Assembly (NCBI RefSeq): GCF_034928825.1
Contig: NZ_JAYFUL010000033.1
Location: 1 to 64,000 of the forward strand
DNA length: 64,000 bases
Direction: 5' to 3'
From: Arcicella aquatica
GTDB lineage: Bacteria > Bacteroidota > Bacteroidia > Cytophagales > Spirosomataceae
Shown: positions 25,837-34,516 of the stretch, piece by piece
Position numbering within the stretch: the stretch's first letter is position 1
How the letters are laid out: each line of letters opens with the position of its first letter
The notes under the pieces: model-generated
What the model was told of the DNA's origin: nothing
Seen by the model: only the letters and a program-made list of their open reading frames with translations
The model's database searches: none
Made by a program: the position numbers and the translations under genes

Positions 25837-25909
25837 ATTAATTATTTCTATTTGGGTAAGTAAGGAATAAGTTTAGCGAAAATAGAATCTATTTTTTGGG
25901 GATTATCAA
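25837..25909 (-). pseudogene. Duplicated 3' end of the 24476-25252 gene
   Basis: About 73 bp match 24465-24537 with three or four differences. On the minus strand it encodes DNPQKIDSIFAKLIPYLPK and the same stop and trailer. It abuts the right end of the deleted insertion sequence and is cut off upstream, six bases before the stop codon of the next gene. It is what remains of a second copy of the hypothetical gene, or of a duplication with the insertion in it. Confidence 0.8.
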
Positions 25910-25914
25910 AAGAA

Positions 25915-26676
25915 CTATTTTAAACAAAAAGTCTTCATAAAAGTAGAAATTTCTTTACTTTGATTCTCTTCATCGGATATTATAGTAAATACATATTCTC
26001 TTTTAGGTATTTTAAAAGGGAAGTCTTTACTACTTTTGGAGTTAAATAAGAACTTAATTCTACTTACTCTTGTTCCCTTCTTTTCAAGCTCTTCACATAG
26101 ACTATACTGAATATTGTTTAGCTTCTCTGAAAATTCAACGATTGCTGTATCTGGACTAGACACACTATCATCCTTACTAAGGTATATTTCCTGTGTTATT
26201 TTTTTTGAATTAAATACGGAATTAGTTAGACGCATTTTTGAAATTAAAATACAATTCATATTTTTCCAGGCATTTAACTCTTGTAACACGGAATCAACAT
26301 CTACACTATCTTTAGTTACCTTCTCCAATGATTCAAAAAAAACTCCTCGTTTATTGTTCTTTTGATAAATAAAATAACTGTAATCCGTCTTCCAAGAAAT
26401 AATAGAGGTATCTTTCTCTACTATATTTTCAAATGGCAGTAAGTATAATATAAAATTCCTCCAATGATAAACTTTATATTTTTTTGATATTATTTGAATA
26501 TTACCATTTTCTAATACAAAAGGTATTTCTGCAGAAATAATTACATTTTTTATATCTTCTTCTTGTGAGGCTTTACAAAAGAAAATTACACAAAAAAATA
26601 TCAGACCTACACACAACCATCTTAATGGCTGTGTGTAGTTAAACTTGATTTGACTCATCTGTTTAGTCTTGGTCAT
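25915..26676 (-). CDS. Hypothetical protein with N-terminal membrane anchor
   Basis: A 253-residue protein with one hydrophobic stretch at 19-34 (WLCVGLIFFCVIFFCKA), probably an uncleaved anchor or signal peptide. The rest is an alpha/beta region without a family I recognise. Length and composition resemble the neighbouring gene at 24476-25252, and both appear at the same position relative to a KIDSIF..LIPYLPK-type 3' end, so distant paralogy is possible. Its start overlaps the upstream lipoprotein gene by 14 bp. Confidence 0.65.
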   Translation of the reverse strand: MTKTKQMSQIKFNYTQPLRWLCVGLIFFCVIFFCKASQEEDIKNVIISAEIPFVLENGNIQIISKKYKVYHWRNFILYLLPFENIVEKDTSIISWKTDYSYFIYQKNNKRGVFFESLEKVTKDSVDVDSVLQELNAWKNMNCILISKMRLTNSVFNSKKITQEIYLSKDDSVSSPDTAIVEFSEKLNNIQYSLCEELEKKGTRVSRIKFLFNSKSSKDFPFKIPKREYVFTIISDEENQSKEISTFMKTFCLK

Positions 26677-27820
26677 CTACATGGAAAGATTTAGACGCAT
26701 TATAATTTATTCCAATAGGGAATGGGTTGAGATTACACACTGGTTTCCAATCTACATGTAAGCTTATTTTTACATTTGCCCAATAATTGCCTAATTCAGA
26801 ATGAAAATGATTCAATCTATACTCTGCAGTACCACCAATTATTGTCCCTTGATCAGATAAACTAGAATGTGTTATTGTTTCCCATTGCCAAGGTGAGCTA
26901 CTATCCTTTTTAACCTGAGTGTAATTCTCGTGGCTGAAAATAGCGTAAGTAAGTGATCGAAGAGCTACCCACTCTTTTGAACCATCCTTTCTATCATAAG
27001 GATTTATATTCGAAGCAAGATTAGAAGCACCATCTATATCACTTTCATTAGTTACTATAACGTTATTAATAGCATGTTGAACACTATTTTGATTGGATTG
27101 ACAATTGGCTTCTTCTGATTCAGAATCACCATCACCATCATCGTTGCTGTCATCATCATCATCATTGACGTCATCATCATTATCATCACCACTCCCACCA
27201 TCTACAGGAATGATAATGCAACCTGACTCTGAACAAGCATAATAATTCCCATTTGCATCTTGCTCAAGCCACATATTTGCAACCCTTGCAGATTTCATAA
27301 GCATATCTCTTGTTAAAAACTTACTATACTTATTACTTTTTAGATTTACTTTCCCTTTTTCTAAAAATTGTCCTTGCTGATTATATGTAGTAAGACAACC
27401 ATCATGCTTGGTATGCTTTCTTAAATGCAACACCTCTTGTCCATCAAGTATAAAGTAATCTATCATCCATTTTTGGTCAGCATCTTTTTTTACAAATACC
27501 TGTAAAATGTCTATACCACGACTATCCAAACTTTTTCTTATTTTATTTTTTTCCCACTGAGGAGCTAGCTTACTAATATCAATATCCCTAGGATTAGCAG
27601 AAGACTTTCGAGTAGATGAAGCTATTTGTTTCTTAAACAAATTTTGAGCCTTCAAAAGCAATTCGCTTTTCTTAGCTTCTGGAGTAAGCTCGTGTACAGG
27701 AGAGCAGGATTGTAAAATGATAAAAAAGCCTAATAGTAGGCTATAGATTCCCAGTATATTTAACTGGGTTGTGAAGAAAGAACAAGGGGGTGTAATGATG
27801 TTTTTGTGAGTAGAATTCAT
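26663..27820 (-). CDS. Hypothetical lipoprotein with Asp-rich linker
   Basis: A 385-residue exported protein. A hydrophobic segment ends in the lipobox LQSC (Cys39), which predicts a lipid-anchored outer or inner membrane protein. Residues 211-237 are almost purely Asp, Asn, Ser and Glu and could bind calcium; they are encoded by GAT/CAT triplet runs at about 27129-27190 that are prone to slippage. Pairs of Cys at 196/201 may form a disulfide. I recognise no domain on either side of the linker. It heads a series of small secreted genes running to 21095 and follows a 700-bp gap that must hold its promoter. Confidence 0.7.
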   Translation of the reverse strand: MNSTHKNIITPPCSFFTTQLNILGIYSLLLGFFIILQSCSPVHELTPEAKKSELLLKAQNLFKKQIASSTRKSSANPRDIDISKLAPQWEKNKIRKSLDSRGIDILQVFVKKDADQKWMIDYFILDGQEVLHLRKHTKHDGCLTTYNQQGQFLEKGKVNLKSNKYSKFLTRDMLMKSARVANMWLEQDANGNYYACSESGCIIIPVDGGSGDDNDDDVNDDDDDSNDDGDGDSESEEANCQSNQNSVQHAINNVIVTNESDIDGASNLASNINPYDRKDGSKEWVALRSLTYAIFSHENYTQVKKDSSSPWQWETITHSSLSDQGTIIGGTAEYRLNHFHSELGNYWANVKISLHVDWKPVCNLNPFPIGINYNASKSFHVDDQD

Positions 27821-28522
27821 AGTTTAAATTAAAAAAAGGTTATTGATACTACAGTTGAGTAGCACGTAGATATTAAGCCATAGCTTATAGTCTTTTATGT
27901 AAAGTGCATATTATATAACAAGTATCGGTGTGCTACTAAGTTCTGCCTATTTTGGCTGTGGCAAACAACATTGAGGTCTTTTCTAGGTCATAGTCTTTAT
28001 AGGTGTTTGAGTGATACCTAACTTATGGGCTATTGGTATTTCCAATGCAAGTATAAGGATGTTTTATATACTTTCCCAAACGATAAATACAAAAAAAATA
28101 GTACATTAACGATATTATACATACTTAATCGCAGAATATTACATTAAAAATATCTAGAGATTCCTATTGAAAAAACATTTTCTTTTAATATCTTATCCAA
28201 ATAATATACAATTTTATCTAAAAAAAAGAATGAATTTACCTATCTAAAATTAGCAAAATAGTTATATTAATATTATAATTATTTAGACTTTTCAGGGAAA
28301 ATTTAATACAAGATAAAAGTTTGGAAGATTTTGGGACTTTTAGAGATAAGCGCTATGCGAAAGAATAGGAGACTTGGGGATTTTTGGATAGAAGAAGCTA
28401 GACTCTAGATATGAGACAAGACAGTCATTATGTTGAGAATTTACATATTAAAAAGTTTTGTACTAAAAGATTTAAGAGTAGAAAAAACTTAAAGCCTATT
28501 GCCTACCGCTCAAAGCTCACTC
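27821..28522. other. AT-rich 700-bp gap, nothing recognised
   Basis: No open frame above a few dozen codons, no tRNA-like fold and no clear terminator. The 8-bp word AGTAGCAC near 27853 recurs inverted as GTGCTACT near 27931. The middle (28080-28300) is extremely AT-rich. The promoter of the Asp-rich lipoprotein gene must be in the left part, but no TTTG/TAnnTTTG pair stands out. Confidence 0.5.
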
Positions 28523-29140
28523 CTAAAACAAAGACAACTGGTTGGTATCTCCTTTTTTATCAAAAATCTTTTTATCCTTAATTAGCTTGCGGTGTTGTTC
28601 TAAGAAGGCAACAAAGGCATCTATTTGTTGATATAGCGGAGTAAAATTATAGGTTTTTACATCATAGCTTTCTTGATATACATCATTAAAATCTGTAATG
28701 ATATAATCCAAGGTTCTTACGCCCCACTTCTGTAACCCTAACATATACAGGTTTTGATGGTTGAACTCAAAACGATTGGGTTGGTACAATCTGGTAGATT
28801 TTAAATCAACAGCACGGTCGCCTCCTACCAAATCTACAAAGCCGTAGATTAAACAATTTTTATACTTTGCTTCGGTATAAAACTGCGTTTTGTATTTGGC
28901 TGGCAATAATTCACGTGCTTTTTCAATGATTCCCTCACCGAATAGCTCTTCATTCTCGCCAGTAATTACGGCCTTCTCAAAATCAATACCTCTTTGTTGA
29001 GCTTCTGTGGTTGGCTTTTTTACTCTATTGATACGGTCTATCATTTCCCACAAGTCTACAAGGATGTTTCCCTGAGCATCTAATACTTGTTGTTCATACA
29101 AAACAAATGAATTGATTAATGTGGGATAGATTCTGTACAT
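28523..29140 (-). CDS. PD-(D/E)XK superfamily nuclease with C-terminal sliding-clamp motif
   Basis: A 205-residue protein of RecB/Cas4-like nuclease type. The motifs line up: Glu55 in RGIDFE, Asp103 in YGFVDLVGG, Asp112 and Lys114 in AVDLKST, and HQNLYML at 128-134, similar to the QxxxY helix of RecB-like nucleases. The last five residues are QLSLF, which equals the consensus QL[S/D]LF of bacterial beta-clamp binding peptides. Together these suggest a DNA nuclease tethered to the replication clamp, in repair or phage-like processing. No helicase or Cas gene is nearby. The start at 29140 leaves a 57-bp gap to the ferredoxin gene, holding a hairpin. Confidence 0.82.
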   Translation of the reverse strand: MYRIYPTLINSFVLYEQQVLDAQGNILVDLWEMIDRINRVKKPTTEAQQRGIDFEKAVITGENEELFGEGIIEKARELLPAKYKTQFYTEAKYKNCLIYGFVDLVGGDRAVDLKSTRLYQPNRFEFNHQNLYMLGLQKWGVRTLDYIITDFNDVYQESYDVKTYNFTPLYQQIDAFVAFLEQHRKLIKDKKIFDKKGDTNQLSLF

Positions 29141-29157
29141 CTGAGTGTTAATTTTTT

Positions 29158-29185
29158 ATTAGAAACGGACAAGTCCGTTTCTAAT
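29158..29185. repeat. Perfect 13-bp-stem hairpin
   Basis: ATTAGAAACGGAC and GTCCGTTTCTAAT pair around a 2-nt loop, in the gap between the ferredoxin and nuclease genes. T runs flank only the plus-strand 5' side, so for the leftward transcript this is not a classic terminator; it may be a leader structure of the nuclease mRNA. Confidence 0.7.
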
Positions 29186-29197
29186 GGCTATCATCAA

Positions 29198-29500
29198 TTA
29201 TCCGATTACTAAACGCTCAACGGCTTTGTCGCCTATTAAATGGCTCTCTACAATTTCTTCAACATCAGATAATTGCACATTGCCATAAAATACTCCTTCT
29301 GGATATACCACCATGCCTGGTCCAAAAGCACAAACATCTAAACAGCCTGTTTTTTGTGCTCTGATTTCGCTCAATAGCCCTTTTTCTTTCAAAGATGCCT
29401 TAAAAGCATCAACTAATGCTCCTCCTCTTTCTACGCCGCAGCTTTTTTTGGGTGCATCTTTTTGGTTAGTACAAATAAAAACGTGTTTCTTATATTTCAT
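29198..29500 (-). CDS. Thioredoxin-like [2Fe-2S] ferredoxin
   Basis: A 100-residue protein of the thioredoxin-like 2Fe-2S ferredoxin family. Cluster ligands are Cys in HVFICTNQKDAPKKSC (two Cys) and CLDVCAFGPGM (two Cys); this is the pattern of small shethna-like or NuoE-like ferredoxins. Its electron partner is not evident. The frame is open upstream to 29578; ATG 29498-29500 begins at MKYKKHVFICT, right before the first beta strand, and I prefer it. ATG 29524 is an alternative. Nine consecutive A precede the chosen start on the minus strand. Confidence 0.88.
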   Translation of the reverse strand: MKYKKHVFICTNQKDAPKKSCGVERGGALVDAFKASLKEKGLLSEIRAQKTGCLDVCAFGPGMVVYPEGVFYGNVQLSDVEEIVESHLIGDKAVERLVIG

Positions 29501-29666
29501 TTTTTTTTTAAATTTTGCTGACATCTTTGGAATAGATTTTAACAATTTGTTTTTGATAAAATCGTTCAACCAATGCAATTTAATGGTTTTCTAGTAATTT
29601 TGGAATAAACCATAGCAGACAGTCGATAAATTAATCTGACTTTCGCATTCCATAATCAATATTTGT

Positions 29667-30548
29667 ATGACTTTTCAGACGCAGGAACAATATCAATTTA
29701 TAGAAAGTATTCTTTTTGAAAACTTAGGACATAACCCAGAGGTGCTTGATTTCCAGTTTTTTTATGGCGGAAACTTCAACCTTGCTGTAAAAGTAAAAGT
29801 AGCAGAAGGCGATTACTTTATTAAATGGAATCAGGGCGACCATGATGGTATGTTTGAATCTGAGGCAAAAAGTTTACAAGTTTTACAGGATACTGGTGTG
29901 CTTTCTATCCCTCAAGTAATTAATTACGGAAAGATTTTAGATAAAGAATATTTGATGATTGAATTCTTGACGGCAGGCTATAAGCAAGAAAACTACTGGC
30001 AAGATTTCGGACAAAAATTAGCAAAACTTCATACACATACACACCATAGTCATGGACTAGACTTCAATAATTATATCGGCGCCTTACGTCAAAATAATGA
30101 ATGGATGGAAGATGGTGTGCAGTTTTTTATTGAAAAAAGATTGAAAGTGCAGGCAGGTTTAGCTCTTTACGACCGTAAGATTTCTGAGGAAGTGTATGAT
30201 AAATTTCAAACGCTTTTTGAAAAAATCCCTAGCCTTATTCCTAATGAAAAACCTGCTTTATTGCATGGCGACTTGTGGTCTGGTAATGTAATGACCGACA
30301 GCAAGGGCTTTGTAGCCTTGGTAGACCCTGCTTGTTATTATGGATTACGCGAAGCTGAATTGGCTTTTACTACCATGTTTGGCGGCTTTGAGCCTACTTT
30401 TTATGAAGCCTACCACGAAGTCTATCCTATAGAAAATGGGTTTGGCGATAGAATTCCTCTTTATAATTTATATCCATTAATGGTTCATGTAAATCTTTTT
30501 GGTGGTGGGTATTTAGATGCCGTTGAAAAGATTTTGAAGAAGTATTAA
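29667..30548 (+). CDS. Fructosamine kinase family protein
   Basis: A 293-residue kinase of the fructosamine/ketosamine-3-kinase family. The ATP-site Lys is in YFIKWNQG, the Glu in FESEAKSL, and the catalytic loop is LLHGDLWSGNV with Asp followed by DPACYYG. In other organisms these enzymes phosphorylate sugar-modified (glycated) amines as a repair step. It is a single gene, divergent from the ferredoxin and followed by metY 136 bp later. Confidence 0.93.
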   Translation: MTFQTQEQYQFIESILFENLGHNPEVLDFQFFYGGNFNLAVKVKVAEGDYFIKWNQGDHDGMFESEAKSLQVLQDTGVLSIPQVINYGKILDKEYLMIEFLTAGYKQENYWQDFGQKLAKLHTHTHHSHGLDFNNYIGALRQNNEWMEDGVQFFIEKRLKVQAGLALYDRKISEEVYDKFQTLFEKIPSLIPNEKPALLHGDLWSGNVMTDSKGFVALVDPACYYGLREAELAFTTMFGGFEPTFYEAYHEVYPIENGFGDRIPLYNLYPLMVHVNLFGGGYLDAVEKILKKY

Positions 30549-30628
30549 TCATAAAACCCTATTATTAATTTCTATTGATATTTCTAAAAAATTTGTTCCC
30601 CTATTCATTATACTTAAATTTTATATCA

Positions 30629-30636
30629 TAACTTTG
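30629..30636 (+). promoter_or_regulatory. Promoter -7 box of metY
   Basis: TAACTTTG is a perfect match to TAnnTTTG and lies 48 bp before the metY ATG. No TTTG stands at the usual distance upstream, so only the -7 part is supported. Its position supports the ATG at 30685 rather than the TTG at 30634. Confidence 0.5.
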
Positions 30637-30684
30637 CCTATAGATTTTATAGAATATACTCAGGCTAATTTAACAAACAATCTC

Positions 30685-31971
30685 ATGAAATTTGAAACAC
30701 TCCAACTGCATGCTGGGCAAGAAGTAGACCCTACAACCAATTCTCGTGCAGTGCCTATTTATCAAACAACAGCTTATCAATTCAACAATGCTGAACATGG
30801 TGCTAATTTATTTGCCTTAAAAGAATTTGGCAATATTTATACCCGTATCATGAACCCAACCAGTGATGTTTTCGAGAAACGTTTGGCGGCTCTTGAGGGT
30901 GGTGTGGCAGCTTTGGCAGTAGCATCTGGTCATGCGGCACAGTTTATCGCTATCAATAATATTACGACTGTTGGTGATAATTTTGTGACTACTTCATTTT
31001 TATATGGGGGTTCGTACAATCAGTTCAAAAACTCATTTAAAAACATCGGTGTGGAGGCTCGTTTTGCCAATGGTGATGATGTATCTTCTTTTGAAGCCTT
31101 GATTGATGATAAAACTAAAGCCATCTATTTAGAAACTATCGGAAACCCAAGCTTTAGTATCCCAGATTTTGAAGCTTTTTCTGCCTTAGCGACCAAGTAC
31201 GATTTACCAATTATTGTAGACAATACCTTCGGGGCAGGCGGTGCTATTTGTCAGCCTATTAAACATGGTGCGCACATCATTGTTGAGTCTGCTACGAAAT
31301 GGATTGGTGGACATGGTACAACGATGGGTGGGGTAATTGTAGATGCTGGTACATTCAACTGGGGTAATGGAAAATATCCACAGTTTACAGAACCTTCACC
31401 AAGCTATCATGGCTTAGTATTGAATGATGTGTTCGGTATCGGCGGACCATTCGGAAATATTCAGTTTATTATTCGTGCCAGAGTAGAAGGCTTGCGTGAT
31501 TGGGGACCTGCTCAAAGTCCGTTCAACTCTTTCTTATTAATTCAAGGCTTAGAAACATTGACGTTAAGAGTAGAAAGAATTGGAGAAAATGCCTTGGCAC
31601 TTACTAATTGGCTATTGAATCATCCAGAAGTTGAGCACGTAAATTATCCTGGTTTAGAAAATAGCCCCTATCACGAATTGGGTAAGAAATACCTTACGCG
31701 TGGTTTTGGAGGAGTATTCTCGTTCAAACTGAAAGGTGATAAAGCTAAAGCTGAAAAATTTGTAAATAGCTTACAATTAATTAGTCATTTAGCGAATGTG
31801 GGCGATGCAAAAACGCTGATTATCCACCCTGCTTCAACAACGCACTCACAGCTTTCAGAAGCAGAACAAATTTCAGCAGGTGTTGAACCTACTTTACTAA
31901 GAATTTCGGTAGGTATTGAACATATCGATGATTTGAAAGCGGATATCGAACAGGCTTTAGCGGCTTTATAG
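30685..31971 (+). CDS. metY: O-acetylhomoserine sulfhydrylase / aminocarboxypropyltransferase
   Basis: MetY makes homocysteine (or cysteine from O-acetylserine) from O-acetylhomoserine and sulfide with pyridoxal phosphate, in methionine synthesis. It is a 428-residue Cys/Met-metabolism PLP enzyme: ETLQLHAGQEVD and QTTAYQF at the N-terminus, the aspartate in DLPIIVDNTFG, and the PLP lysine in ESATKWIGGHGT. The frame extends 17 codons upstream through a TTG, but ATG 30685-30687 with MKFETLQLHAG fits the family. A perfect bidirectional terminator follows. Confidence 0.96.
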   Translation: MKFETLQLHAGQEVDPTTNSRAVPIYQTTAYQFNNAEHGANLFALKEFGNIYTRIMNPTSDVFEKRLAALEGGVAALAVASGHAAQFIAINNITTVGDNFVTTSFLYGGSYNQFKNSFKNIGVEARFANGDDVSSFEALIDDKTKAIYLETIGNPSFSIPDFEAFSALATKYDLPIIVDNTFGAGGAICQPIKHGAHIIVESATKWIGGHGTTMGGVIVDAGTFNWGNGKYPQFTEPSPSYHGLVLNDVFGIGGPFGNIQFIIRARVEGLRDWGPAQSPFNSFLLIQGLETLTLRVERIGENALALTNWLLNHPEVEHVNYPGLENSPYHELGKKYLTRGFGGVFSFKLKGDKAKAEKFVNSLQLISHLANVGDAKTLIIHPASTTHSQLSEAEQISAGVEPTLLRISVGIEHIDDLKADIEQALAAL

Positions 31972-32021
31972 CTGTGAGCTTTGAGCCATGAGCTATCAGC
32001 TTTCAGTTGTCAATTTTCTTT

Positions 32022-32072
32022 ACAAAAAACAAAACCAGTTGTTGACGTTTCAACAACTGGTTTTGTTTTTTG
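32022..32072. terminator. Bidirectional terminator between metY and the NmrA-like gene
   Basis: A perfect 24-bp stem with a 3-nt loop (CGT), ending in A/T runs on both sides (ACAAAAAACAAAACC and its complement). It ends metY rightward and the NmrA-like gene leftward. A GAGCTATGAGC-type tract lies at 31972-32010, between it and metY. Confidence 0.93.
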
Positions 32073-32118
32073 TATTAAAGCATCTATTTTCAAATTAACA
32101 CATTTTCAAATCTTCAAA

Positions 32119-32994
32119 TTATTTCCCATAAACTCCCTTCAAGAAAGTTTCAACATCTAGTGGCGTTCTGCCTAATAAATCTGCTAAATCAGAACTTACT
32201 TCATCAAACTCACCATCTTTGATTGCTCCACTAAAGCCTGCAAATAAACCAATGTATTGCGCTGGAACACCTGCATCAGTAAGTGTTTTTGAAAACTCTT
32301 CTACACTTGGGGAAACATACACTATTTGCTTACCTGTTATTTCTGAAATGATATTGGCAATGTCTTGATAAGAATAAGTTTTTGCACCCGTAATATCATA
32401 GATTTTATGCTCGTGTCCTTCACTGGTTAAAACGTTTGCTCCTGCTTCTGCCATATCTTCACGCCAAGCAAAAGCGGTTTTCCCATCACCAGCAGGTTGA
32501 TAAATCACTCCTGTTTCTAGTACTTGCTCACCCACAAACATTGGTAATAGGTCGGTATATAAACCATGTTTTAGAATAGTATAAGCCAGCCCAGATGCTT
32601 TTAACCATTCTTCTGTTTTTAAATGTCCTTCAGCCACAAAAGCAATTGGCGAAGTAGCTGTTTCATTTTTACGTTGGAAACTAGTATACACCACATGCTT
32701 CACCCCTGCTTCTGTAGCAGCTTTTACTACATTTTCGTGCTGAGGAAGACGGTTCGCAATATCATTTCCTGACACAAAATATAATTTATCAATCCCTGAG
32801 AAAGCAGCAACCAATGAATCATAATTGTTATAATCGCCAACGATGATGTTTACGCCTTTGCTTTTCAAGTCTTCAACTTTGGCAGCGTCTCTTACCAATA
32901 CTGAAATGTTTGAAGCCTCTGCTTTTCCTAATAAAAATTTTACTACTGCACTACCTAACCCACCTGTTACGCCTGTTACTAATATCTTGCTCAT
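32119..32994 (-). CDS. NmrA/QorB-like NAD(P)H oxidoreductase
   Basis: A 291-residue atypical SDR protein. The nucleotide-binding glycine motif is VTGVTGGLGSAVVKFL; VLVRDAAKVEDL and GDYNNYDSL follow, as in the quinone oxidoreductase QorB. Enzymes of this type reduce quinones with NADPH. It is divergent from an HxlR-family regulator, with a palindromic site between; the same arrangement (QorR with qor2) is known in Corynebacterium. This suggests a redox-controlled quinone detoxification gene. Confidence 0.88.
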   Translation of the reverse strand: MSKILVTGVTGGLGSAVVKFLLGKAEASNISVLVRDAAKVEDLKSKGVNIIVGDYNNYDSLVAAFSGIDKLYFVSGNDIANRLPQHENVVKAATEAGVKHVVYTSFQRKNETATSPIAFVAEGHLKTEEWLKASGLAYTILKHGLYTDLLPMFVGEQVLETGVIYQPAGDGKTAFAWREDMAEAGANVLTSEGHEHKIYDITGAKTYSYQDIANIISEITGKQIVYVSPSVEEFSKTLTDAGVPAQYIGLFAGFSGAIKDGEFDEVSSDLADLLGRTPLDVETFLKGVYGK

Positions 32995-33031
32995 TTTTTT
33001 AATTGTTTATTTTAAAGCCTTATTGCATACT

Positions 33032-33052
33032 AAAAGTAATTAAGTTACTTTT
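33032..33052. promoter_or_regulatory. Probable operator of the HxlR-type regulator
   Basis: AAAAGTAA and TTACTTTT are perfect 8-bp arms around TTAAG, in the 155-bp divergent promoter region. A third half site (AAAAGTA) lies at about 33060. HxlR/QorR/YodB regulators bind palindromes with AGTA..TACT halves, so this is the likely site that the product of 33150-33518 binds. Confidence 0.6.
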
Positions 33053-33149
33053 GGAGAGTAAAAGTAGTTTGCATTTAATAATTAATCAAGAAGGCACTTA
33101 AAAGTTAGACACTTACTTCAACGTAATTATTACTGATAATCAACCCATT

Positions 33150-33518
33150 ATGATGGAAAAAATAATAGAAAATTTTACAGTTTCAGCCAACTGTCCTGTT
33201 AGAAACGTACTGGATAGGTTTGGCGATAAATGGTCGATATTAATTCTTATGGTTTTAGGGCAAAACGGCACGATGCGTTTTAACGAAATCAATAAGACAA
33301 TCGGAGATATTTCACAAAAAATGCTGACTGTCACCTTGAGGACTTTAGAGGCCGATGGACTAATATCAAGACAAGTATTTCCTGAGATTCCGCCTAGGGT
33401 AGAATACCAATTGACTCATTTAGGCTTTAGTCTTATTCCGCATATTAATAATTTAGCCACATGGGCAAACGAGCATATTGTAGAAATTAAGAGTTCTAGA
33501 GAGAAGTTTAAGGTGTAA
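33150..33518 (+). CDS. HxlR-family (QorR-like) transcriptional regulator
   Basis: A 122-residue winged-helix regulator. NCPVRNVLDRFGDKWSILIL is the hallmark HxlR start, with the conserved cysteine that senses thiol or quinone stress in HypR/QorR/YodB. The recognition region MLTVTLRTLEADGLISRQV and the wing VEYQLTHLG are intact. Its target is most likely the divergent NmrA-like oxidoreductase and its own gene. The ATG pair at 33150/33153 leaves the exact start open by one codon. Confidence 0.92.
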   Translation: MMEKIIENFTVSANCPVRNVLDRFGDKWSILILMVLGQNGTMRFNEINKTIGDISQKMLTVTLRTLEADGLISRQVFPEIPPRVEYQLTHLGFSLIPHINNLATWANEHIVEIKSSREKFKV

Positions 33519-33534
33519 TGGCATCATAAACAAA

Positions 33535-33561
33535 TTACTCCACACAAAATGCGTGGAGTAA
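33535..33561 (+). terminator. Hairpin after the HxlR gene
   Basis: TTACTCCAC and GTGGAGTAA form a perfect 9-bp stem with a 9-nt loop, 17 bp past the stop codon. A T run is absent. Confidence 0.5.
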
Positions 33562-33673
33562 ATCTACACTACAACAAATTTATGAATCGTTAATTCCCTT
33601 TGTTTAGAAGAAGGGTATTAATCTCTTATTTTATCGACCTTTTGATGAGGTACCAGTATTTTTACGGAGGAAT

Positions 33674-34516
33674 TTAATGTTGAATCAAGGTAAGCATTTT
33701 GATAGCGTATCTTTTACCTAATTCGCGATAACCTGCCGCATTAAAATGCAAATTATCGGCTGCATCAGTACATCCTGCGGAAGAAATAACATGAGCATTT
33801 GGAATAGTTTGCGGTAACGTAGCAATGATTTTGTTCATACTAGCACAAATGCCTCCTTGGTCTGCATTAACTGTTTCTCCAGCAAGCAATGGAACCTCCT
33901 CAGCTTTTAAATGAAGGTCATTCATAAGGTTATCATACACTATCTTTACTTTTTTAGTCCAAAGCGTATCATTTGTGTTGGATTCTCCCTGATGAAGCAA
34001 TATGCCTTTAATCACACCATCCTTCTGTGCTAATTTGGCCATTTCTACCAAACGACCATACGGATTTCCGTCGTATTCTTTTATCATGTTTTTCATCCAA
34101 GACGGCGCAGTACTCGTATAAGTTTCAAAATGGTCTTTATCGAACAATTCGATTTTACAACCGCCTATCGCAACATTGATAATGCCCACTTTTATATTTT
34201 CAGGGAGGTTTTCAATCATCGTCCTACCAAAATAATCTCCGGGGGTAATTCCTGTACGACAACGACACAAAGGAGGAATGGCAGTATACCATTGCCCTTT
34301 GCTCCTACCCAAATTAGGGCAGTCAACAGCTTCCATTACTTGAAAGCGAGGATTGACGTTAACGGTATCTTGGGCTTCCACAGGAGCATTTCCTTCCATG
34401 TTCGACTGCCCGAAACTTAAGTAAATATGAAAGTTAGTATCTTGACCTAAAGCGGTAATACACGACGATAAAAAGAAGCTTAGTAGTAATGCGTACTTAA
34501 AAGGATTTTGTTTCAT
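33674..34516 (-). CDS. Secreted SGNH-type carbohydrate esterase (SASA/CE6-like)
   Basis: A 280-residue exported esterase. Residues 1-23 are a signal peptide. The catalytic Ser is in block I LSFGQSNMEG; GGCKIELF and the HFNAAGYRELG block with the catalytic His fit the sialate-O-acetylesterase/acetyl-xylan-esterase group (family CE6-like). It would remove O-acetyl groups from glycans. The GMC dehydrogenase upstream is separated by a strong terminator, so it is probably a single transcription unit. Confidence 0.86.
   Translation of the reverse strand: MKQNPFKYALLLSFFLSSCITALGQDTNFHIYLSFGQSNMEGNAPVEAQDTVNVNPRFQVMEAVDCPNLGRSKGQWYTAIPPLCRCRTGITPGDYFGRTMIENLPENIKVGIINVAIGGCKIELFDKDHFETYTSTAPSWMKNMIKEYDGNPYGRLVEMAKLAQKDGVIKGILLHQGESNTNDTLWTKKVKIVYDNLMNDLHLKAEEVPLLAGETVNADQGGICASMNKIIATLPQTIPNAHVISSAGCTDAADNLHFNAAGYRELGKRYAIKMLTLIQH

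Noticed and set aside
27821..28522. Possible non-coding RNA in the 700-bp gap
   Set aside because: Only scattered 8-bp inverted words and AT-rich sequence; nothing supports a defined RNA.
30549..30684. SAM riboswitch upstream of metY
   Set aside because: The predicted leader is only about 40 nt, and no conserved stem-and-core pattern could be found; too short for the known SAM classes except the smallest, which I could not match.
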